This document shows positions 55,634 through 64,000 of a stretch of 64,000 nucleotides of DNA, one piece after another. Numbering within the stretch: position 1 is the stretch's first letter; the number at the start of each line of letters is the position of its first letter. The stretch comes from an uncultured Methanobacterium sp. (GTDB taxonomy: Archaea > Methanobacteriota > Methanobacteria > Methanobacteriales > Methanobacteriaceae). The notes below the pieces were generated by a model, which worked only from the letters and a program-made list of their open reading frames with translations, searched no databases and was not told the origin of the DNA. The translations under genes and the position numbers were made by a program. The stretch is from NCBI RefSeq assembly GCF_963665055.1, contig NZ_OY762015.1, positions 1-64,000 on the forward strand, in the 5' to 3' direction.

Positions 55634-55999
55634 ATGTTGATTTATGAATCAACTGAATTTATTAATGGCCTCAGTATAGATAATAGTTTAGAAAATAGAT
55701 TAATAGCTTAATAAATAATTAATGGTCTAATGAATAGGTTAATGGCTTATAAATGGATTGAGGTTTAATGAATAGGTTAATGCTTAATAGATATGATTAA
55801 TATCCCAATAAAATGTAGATTTATGGTACAATACGAGTTTTAATGGGTTAAAAAATTATTTGATTAATATTTTTAAGATATCTTTTTAAGATAGATGAAA
55901 ACCAAATAAAAAAACTTAAAACTTCCGGTAGATTAAAAGGAATTTAATGGATAATTTTTATAATGTCCATTGGATCTTGCTTTCATTGGAGATGATCAG
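55634..55999. other. A/T-rich spacer before mch
   Basis: About 365 bases. The part 55655-55800 is made of degenerate AATAGGTTAATG(G)CTTA units (for example GAATAGGTTAATG at 55734 and 55770). No gene. The mch promoter should lie in the last 100 bases. Confidence 0.45.
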
Positions 56000-56962
<963 letters not shown>

Positions 56963-57210
56963 GTTAACCTATAACCTTTTTTACCATACTTTTTTTAACC
57001 TTTTTTTAGAATCTTTCAAATATTTTGATTAATTAAAAAAAATTCTGGATGCTATTTTTTTTATTCAATCGGATGGATAATTGATGAACAGAAGTAATTA
57101 AAGACCCAATATTATACTTGGTGCTCATAAAGGTCATCCCTTACTATGATCACAGTGGGGAATAACTGATTCAAAATAGTTATTTAAGATATTTACCTTC
57201 TTTATTAAAC

Positions 57211-57396
57211 TTATTGAGTCATCCTTAACTGGAGGAACATAAAAATAATAAATAATAATATTGCAAAGATTATCCCGATTTCAATGTCTTTTCCTGTTTT
57301 ATTGTTTTTTTTATTGTTGATTATTATTTCACCACATTCCTGACAAAAAGCAGTGTAAGAATCATTATCTGCACCACATTTACTACATTTAACCAT
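57211..57396 (-). CDS. Small zinc-ribbon membrane protein
   Basis: 61 residues. N-terminal zinc ribbon CSKCGADN...CQECGE (C4, C7, C18, C21), a basic linker (NNKKNNKTGK) and one TM helix (about 38-56). Small membrane-tethered zinc-ribbon proteins are common in Methanobacteriales and have no known role. Start ATG at 57396. Confidence 0.7.
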   Translation of the reverse strand: MVKCSKCGADNDSYTAFCQECGEIIINNKKNNKTGKDIEIGIIFAILLFIIFMFLQLRMTQ

Positions 57397-57635
57397 TTAG
57401 GACACTCTTTTCAAATAATTATTTATATTCAAATGTATATTGTTACTATTTCCTCATAAATATAATATCAAAACAGTGAGAATGGGGATCTTTAACTTAA
57501 AAATTTCAATAAAAATAGTTTTTAAATAATTTTTAGTTATTTTTTACAAAATATTCATATAAAGCCAGTAACAAGACAATATGCAAAGAGAAAAATCTTA
57601 ACTCGTACTTACCTTATAACCATCAGTGTGATAAA

Positions 57636-58094
<459 letters not shown>

Positions 58095-58436
58095 TCCCCA
58101 TAACTATTTTTTTTACAAAAAACATTTTTTATAGAAAATTCTCGTAATAACTAATTTTTAAATTCTTTTCATTTTTATAATCTTTTTTAATCCTTCTTTC
58201 AATCTTTAGTTCTATCCCCATCTAAATTCGTTTTCAGATACTCAATTATTTTTTTTTTAAATGCTCAATGATGTTCTAGGTGTATTCTAATTTTTCAAAT
58301 CTTATTTAATATTTTCTTTAAAGTTTCAGACACATTTTCCTTGCACTTTAACTGGGCATTAAGGAAATTCGGAACTTATATATGAAAAAAATAACATATT
58401 TTAAAGGTGATAAAGAGTATATTCGGAGGGAAAAAG
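58095..58436. other. T-rich spacer before the CMD gene
   Basis: About 340 bases, strongly T-rich on the plus strand, consistent with the 3' end of ribC. The last 60 bases carry the GGAGGG ribosome binding site and a possible TATA (AACTTATATATG near 58373). No gene. Confidence 0.4.
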
Positions 58437-58757
58437 ATGAAAGAAGATGTTTTTTATGGTAAAGGAATGGCTCATGTTAAAAAAGACTATCCTGATATCT
58501 ATAAAGCAGTAGTTGAATTGAACGAAGCAGCATATTCTGGAAAAGTCTTAGACTATCGTACACAGAAGTTAATCGCCCTGGGAATAACTGCTGCAGCCTC
58601 TGATGACAGGGCCATGAAGAAGCAGATGATGAGTGCCATGAAAGAATTTGATATAACTCGGGATGAAATTGTTGATGTCCTACGGGTGGTTCTTTTAACT
58701 TCTGGTAACCCTCCCTTCACCAAGGCCATGAAAATATTGTACGATATTACCGAGTAA
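58437..58757 (+). CDS. Carboxymuconolactone decarboxylase-like protein without Cys
   Basis: About 106 residues from ATG at 58437 (GGAGGG upstream). AVVELNEAAYSGKVLDYRTQKLIALGITAAAS... follows the CMD/AhpD fold, but the CxxC redox pair normally found where AAASDD stands is absent and the protein has no cysteine at all. So peroxidase activity of the AhpD kind is unlikely. The last eight codons lie in a tandem duplicated 25-mer. Confidence 0.75.
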   Translation: MKEDVFYGKGMAHVKKDYPDIYKAVVELNEAAYSGKVLDYRTQKLIALGITAAASDDRAMKKQMMSAMKEFDITRDEIVDVLRVVLLTSGNPPFTKAMKILYDITE

Positions 58758-58780
58758 AATATTGTACGATATTACCGAGT
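58731..58780. repeat. Perfect 25-bp tandem duplication over a gene end
   Basis: 58731-58755 and 58756-58780 are identical. The first copy encodes the last codons (KILYDITE); the stop TAA at 58755-58757 falls at the junction. The second copy is not translated. Confidence 0.85.
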
Positions 58781-59095
58781 AAATTTTTTAATATTTTTTT
58801 CTTTTACCAAACCAATTTTTTTAGACAATCAAATTCACAAAAGTTTAATTCAATTTAATTCACATTTTTAATTCTCTTAAAACTCCTTCTTTTAATATTT
58901 CAAATTAAAACAAATGGAATAAAATCTAAATATTATCCTACAGTAATAAATCAGTTTATAAACCAATAATTATTCATAAATAGTAATCAGATGGAATAGA
59001 TCTTAATTAGTAGTCAGAAAGAGTAGATCGTACTTAATGATTGATGATGGTTTGATGCATGTCCTTTTGAAAATTATGGTCCCGAGGAATTATAT
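58781..59095. other. Intergenic region before the histidine kinase
   Basis: About 315 bases; T-rich start, then A/T. AGTAATCAGATGGAATAGATC and AGTAGTCAGAAAGAGTAGATC form an imperfect tandem pair (58982-59030) about 65 bases upstream of the kinase start, a possible regulator site. Confidence 0.35.
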
Positions 59096-61147
59096 ATGAT
59101 TGCTGAACACTCGATTTTAGGCATTATATTACTTATTAGTGCCATAATACTTCTTTATTTATCGTTTTACAGCCTAAAGAAGCGTTCATCTAATTTATAC
59201 TTTTATTTTTCCCTGCTAACTTTATCTGTATTTTTATGGTGTTTGGGTTCTGCCATGGAATTTTTCAGTGTCCAGATGTGGGCCAAAATATTCTGGATAA
59301 AAATTAGTTACATTGGAGTGGCTACCGCTGCACCTTTATGGTTTATTGTGGTATTGGAATATGCACAACACGAAAAATATCTTAAACCAAGATATATTGG
59401 GATGTTAATGGTTTTACCCCTTGTTATCATCCTCCTAGCATTTACCAATGATTTACATGGACTCATCTGGCCCAGTATCACCCCGGTTTCGGATGTTACT
59501 GGTTCACTATTAATCTACGCCCATGGAGTGGGATTCTGGGTGAACATTGCCTACAGTTTTATACTCATAATCTTGGGACTGGTAGTCCTGTTAAGGCTCT
59601 TAATGAAATCTCCCCGGGCATACCATACTCAAATATTGATCCTGATCATAAGTGGGGTGATACCCCTATTTTTCAGTGTCCTGTACAACACGGATATACT
59701 GGGCATCCCTGGACTGGATATAACTCCATTTGGGTTAACTATTTCCGGACTACTACTAGCAGTATCAATTTTTAAATTTTCTTTACTGGGTATAAGGCCC
59801 ATTGCCTACGAAAAACTCTTCGAAACAATAAAAAATGGGTTCATGGTTTTTGATGCCAACGGTATATTAATTGATGTTAACCCTGCTGCGGAAATGATTG
59901 GAATAACTGAAGATGATGTGGGGAAACAGGCAACAGACTTACTGGATAAATTCCCTGAATTAAAAGAGTTCTATCATAAAGCTGGTGAAGAAAAAACAAT
60001 ATATATAGGTGATCCATTCAACCTATGGCTTAGAATGCAGATCACATTCCTCTATGATAAAAATGAATTTAAAGGACGATTATTAACAATCCAGGATATA
60101 AGTAAACTTAAAAGAGCTGAAAAAGATTATATTGACAGTGAAGAACGTTATAAAAATTTATCTGAACTTTCACCCGATGCTATTCTGGTGGTTATGGGTG
60201 AGAAAATCGTTTTCGCCAACAAGGCTTCCGCCACCATATTTGGCATGGAGAATCCTCAAGATCTTTTAGATAAAAATCTTTTCAGTTTTTACTCTCCTGA
60301 TTCGGTGGAAGCTGGTAAAAAACGTTTACATGAAGTTTTTGTTGAAAATAAAACTTTAGATTTCATTGAAGAAAAAATTATATCCCTCGATGGTCAACTT
60401 AAGGATATTGAAGTGGGGGATGCCCCAATAAACTATAATGGTCAGCGGGCGGTTCAGATCGTGGCCAGGGATATTAGCCAGCGGAAAAAACTGGAGGAAG
60501 AACTGAAAAATTCATTAAAAGAAAAGGATCTGATGATGAAGGAGATCCACCACCGTGTTAAAAATAATCTAATGGTTATCCAGAGTCTTCTTAACCTACA
60601 ATCACGGTATATTAAAGATACAGATGCGAGGGATATTTTTAAAGATAGTCAAAACCGTGCCAAGTCTATGGCTATGATCCATGAAAGCCTTTACCAGTCC
60701 AGCGATCTTAAACGGATAGAATTCAGTGAATACATTACCACCCTGGCCAACAACCTTTTCTACAGCTATGCTACTGATCCTGAACGGGTGAAGATGAGTG
60801 TTAATGTGGATGAGGTTATGCTGGATATAAACACCGCCATTCCCCTGGGACTCATTTTAACAGAACTGATATCCAACTGTTTAAAATACGCATTCCCAGA
60901 TGATGAAAGTGGTGAAATAAAGGTTGACTTCCATTCTGATGATGTTGATGGTACAAGTAAATTTAGATTAACAGTCAGTGATAATGGAGTTGGTCTCCCA
61001 CCAGACTTTGACCCCAAGAAATCTGATTCCCTGGGCATAATGCTCATCTACAGTTTATCTGAACAGATAAGTGCTAAAATCAAACTGGACACCAGTAATG
61101 GAACCAAGTTTGATATAACCTTTGAAGAAAAGCTGGATCATTCTTAA
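59096..61147 (+). CDS. Membrane sensor histidine kinase (7TM-PAS-PAS-HisKA_2)
   Basis: 683 residues. N-terminal seven-helix sensor (about 5-245, histidine kinase 7TM type), two PAS domains (about 250-345 and 350-465), a HisKA_2 box MKEIHHRVKNNLMVIQSLL with H485/H486, then HATPase (N box LILTELISNCLKYAF, G1 VSDNGVGLP, G2 SLGIMLI). No receiver or regulator gene is next to it. HisKA_2 kinases in methanogens often act on stand-alone receivers. Start ATG behind GAGG. Confidence 0.9.
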   Translation: MIAEHSILGIILLISAIILLYLSFYSLKKRSSNLYFYFSLLTLSVFLWCLGSAMEFFSVQMWAKIFWIKISYIGVATAAPLWFIVVLEYAQHEKYLKPRYIGMLMVLPLVIILLAFTNDLHGLIWPSITPVSDVTGSLLIYAHGVGFWVNIAYSFILIILGLVVLLRLLMKSPRAYHTQILILIISGVIPLFFSVLYNTDILGIPGLDITPFGLTISGLLLAVSIFKFSLLGIRPIAYEKLFETIKNGFMVFDANGILIDVNPAAEMIGITEDDVGKQATDLLDKFPELKEFYHKAGEEKTIYIGDPFNLWLRMQITFLYDKNEFKGRLLTIQDISKLKRAEKDYIDSEERYKNLSELSPDAILVVMGEKIVFANKASATIFGMENPQDLLDKNLFSFYSPDSVEAGKKRLHEVFVENKTLDFIEEKIISLDGQLKDIEVGDAPINYNGQRAVQIVARDISQRKKLEEELKNSLKEKDLMMKEIHHRVKNNLMVIQSLLNLQSRYIKDTDARDIFKDSQNRAKSMAMIHESLYQSSDLKRIEFSEYITTLANNLFYSYATDPERVKMSVNVDEVMLDINTAIPLGLILTELISNCLKYAFPDDESGEIKVDFHSDDVDGTSKFRLTVSDNGVGLPPDFDPKKSDSLGIMLIYSLSEQISAKIKLDTSNGTKFDITFEEKLDHS

Positions 61148-61198
61148 TATTGATGAATTTTCACCAAAATCACCTTTGATTTTATACCCCCTAAACAC

Positions 61199-62288
<1,090 letters not shown>

Positions 62289-62298
62289 AGGTGTAAAG

Positions 62299-63009
62299 AT
62301 GTTTTTTGATTTTCATATTCACGGTGGTCCTGAACTGGCCCTAGATGCTGGAAACATGGGATACCATGGAGTAGGGTTGACTGTCTATTCCCGAGATTGT
62401 ATCAATAAACCCGAAACCCTTAAAAACCTGCGTAAAAGCATCAGTGACCTGAATGCAGATAAGGATGATCACATTTCTATCCAGATATGTGTGGAAATAG
62501 AGGCCAAAAATCAGGAAGACCTTAAAAAACAGGTACAGAAATTTCGAAAGAAGGCCGATGTCATTCTGGTCCATGGTGGTGACCTTAAAATAAACAGAGC
62601 AGCCACCGAAGATCCCCGTGTTGATATCCTGAGCCACCCCTATCGTAGCCGTTTTGATAGTGGTATTAACCATGTTTTAGCAGTTAAAGCTGCTGAAAAC
62701 AGTGTTGCAATAGAAATAAACCTGAAATATTTCCTTTTAACTCGTCCAAACCAGCAATACAGGGTTTTGAATCAGTTCAGGCAGATTATGAAGTTGCATC
62801 GTAAATACGAGGTACCGGTTATAATCACCAGTGACACCAGTTCATTCTATGGACTGCGCAACCCCAGAGATATCGTGGCACTGGCTGCCTGTTTTGGAAT
62901 GACCAAAGATGAAGCATTTAATGCATTGTCCAAAACTCCACAGGAAATTATCTACAGAAATAAAATAAGAGATGATGTCGTAGTTCCAGGGGCACGTCTG
63001 GTAAAATAA
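62299..63009 (+). CDS. rnp3: RNase P protein component 3 (Rpp30)
   Basis: About 236 residues from ATG at 62299 (GGTG upstream; the frame is open to 62281). FFDFHIHGG at the start, LVHGGDLKINRAATEDPRVDILSHPYR in the middle and IITSDTSSFYGLRNPRD at the end show the TIM-barrel Rpp30/PHP-like fold. Helps the RNase P RNA cut tRNA leaders. rnp2 follows after a repeat-filled gap; its partner subunit in the complex is Pop5 (rnp2). Confidence 0.93.
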   Translation: MFFDFHIHGGPELALDAGNMGYHGVGLTVYSRDCINKPETLKNLRKSISDLNADKDDHISIQICVEIEAKNQEDLKKQVQKFRKKADVILVHGGDLKINRAATEDPRVDILSHPYRSRFDSGINHVLAVKAAENSVAIEINLKYFLLTRPNQQYRVLNQFRQIMKLHRKYEVPVIITSDTSSFYGLRNPRDIVALAACFGMTKDEAFNALSKTPQEIIYRNKIRDDVVVPGARLVK

Positions 63010-63029
63010 TTAAACAGATGTACCTGGAT

Positions 63030-63137
63030 TTATTTATCCAAACAAATGTTCAGGCATTATTTATCCAAACAAATGTTCAGGCATTATTTATCCAAACAAA
63101 TGTTCAGGCATTATTTATCCAAACAAATGTACTGGGA
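63030..63137 (+). repeat. 27-bp tandem repeats between rnp3 and rnp2
   Basis: TTATTTATCCAAACAAATGT plus TCAGGCA is repeated three times exactly (63030-63056, 63057-63083, 63084-63110); a fourth, 63111-63137, ends ACTGGGA instead of TCAGGCA. A fragment (AACAGATGTACCTGGA) precedes the first. A minisatellite inside an otherwise compact gene run. Confidence 0.9.
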
Positions 63138-63280
63138 TTATTTATCTCATAAAATTATCATCTCAAATAAAATTGATTAAATTAACTAGATTAAATTCAT
63201 GATTAAATAGATTAAACCTAGAATAGATTAAACTCCAATTAACTTAGACTAAACTCAAATATATGGAGATATAAGAGTTT

Positions 63281-63679
63281 ATGAAGCTTAAAATATTACC
63301 CACGCACCTTAGGGATAAGAAAAGATACATTGCATTTGAGGCTTTTTCAGAAATCCCTCTCCAGAGGGATGATGTAATATCCCTGGTTACAGACTCATCT
63401 TTAAACCTATACGGGGCATGTGGAACCAGCCAACTGGGATTATGGGTGGTGAAGGTGTGGAACTGTCATGATACTGATAATTGTTATCCCGCAACGGGAA
63501 AACACGTGGTTAAGGGAATCATCCGATGTAAAAGGGATGAATTAGACCGAGCCCGAGCAGTTCTTCCAACCATAAATAAATTTCACGGGAAAAATGTGGT
63601 TTTTCACACTCTCGGAATTTCAGGAACCATCAAGGCAGCTATAACAAACTTTATTAAATTGAAGGCAGCAGATGAGTAA
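63281..63679 (+). CDS. rnp2: RNase P protein component 2 (Pop5)
   Basis: 132 residues. LPTHLRDKKRYIAFEAFSE at the start and GTSQLGLWVVKVWN...GIIRCKRDELDRARAVL, then VVFHTLGISGTIKAA are typical Pop5/Rnp2. Forms a heterotetramer with Rpp30 (rnp3) on the catalytic domain of RNase P RNA. Start ATG 13 bases after GGAG. Followed by psmA. Confidence 0.92.
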   Translation: MKLKILPTHLRDKKRYIAFEAFSEIPLQRDDVISLVTDSSLNLYGACGTSQLGLWVVKVWNCHDTDNCYPATGKHVVKGIIRCKRDELDRARAVLPTINKFHGKNVVFHTLGISGTIKAAITNFIKLKAADE

Positions 63680-63752
63680 AATGTATAAATGGTTTTATTA
63701 ACTTCTAAACCAATATTTTATTGAAGTTCATTATTTTATCAAAAAATTTAAA

Positions 63753-64000
<248 letters not shown>

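Noticed and set aside
63030..63137. CRISPR array
   Set aside because: Units of 27 bp are directly adjacent with no variable spacers, and no cas gene is present.

Overview
The window looks like the chromosome of a methanogenic archaeon of the order Methanobacteriales, most likely genus Methanobacterium or a close relative. Supporting genes are mch (methanogenesis), a cluster of Mur-ligase-like, MraY-like and ATP-grasp enzymes of the pseudomurein type, methanogen-restricted families (DUF1890/DUF1894), archaeal proteasome parts (PAN, PsmA), archaeal LonB, aMBF1 and archaeal RNase P subunits. DNA is AT-rich. Many starts are preceded by GGTGAT or GGAGG, both parts of an archaeal Shine-Dalgarno sequence, and I used these to choose starts.

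Layout. 1-9.3 kb is an AT-rich accessory region, probably an integrated plasmid- or virus-like element: a primase-helicase, small DNA-binding-type proteins, a possible origin, a 151-bp direct repeat, a membrane protein, a TPR protein, a decayed integrase and a full tyrosine recombinase. 9.5-14.1 kb holds rimI, a UPF0146 gene, a P-type cation ATPase and cbiJ. 14.1-18 kb is a looser accessory stretch: a lipoprotein flanked by two copies of a structured repeat, a membrane protein and a TPR gene split by a -1 frameshift. 18.1-20.5 kb has PAN and aMBF1. 20.1-28.6 kb is all on the minus strand and contains two secreted proteins, two Mur ligases, an MraY-like transferase and an ATP-grasp enzyme (cell wall). 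29-30.7 kb is nikR, a methyltransferase and a hydrogenase maturation protease. 31-34.9 kb is gene-poor with a CBS protein, two tRNA-Gly genes, a universal stress protein and a TrkA subunit. 35-41 kb has cobQ, lonB and a DEAD-box helicase.

41.1-45.2 kb carries four minus-strand genes resembling a bacterial partner-switching system (anti-sigma kinase type, SpoIIE phosphatase, STAS antagonist, and a kinase-fold/GNAT fusion), in a cell that has no bacterial-type sigma factor. 45.8-53 kb has two small membrane proteins, prs, hypAB, a DUF354 gene, tRNA-Ala, a polytopic membrane protein and DUF1890/1894. 53.2-61.1 kb has a flavin-type protein, metE plus a thymidylate synthase, mch, ribC, a small CMD protein and a 7TM-PAS histidine kinase. 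61.3 kb to the end is the archaeal exosome-superoperon neighbourhood: L15e, an RNA-binding protein, rnp3, rnp2 and the start of psmA.

Themes: nickel and hydrogenase maturation (nikR, hycI-like protease, hypA, hypB), cobalamin synthesis (cbiJ, cobQ), protein quality control (PAN, PsmA, LonB) and cell envelope. No CRISPR array, rRNA or insertion sequence was seen. All functions are read from sequence motifs without database searches.
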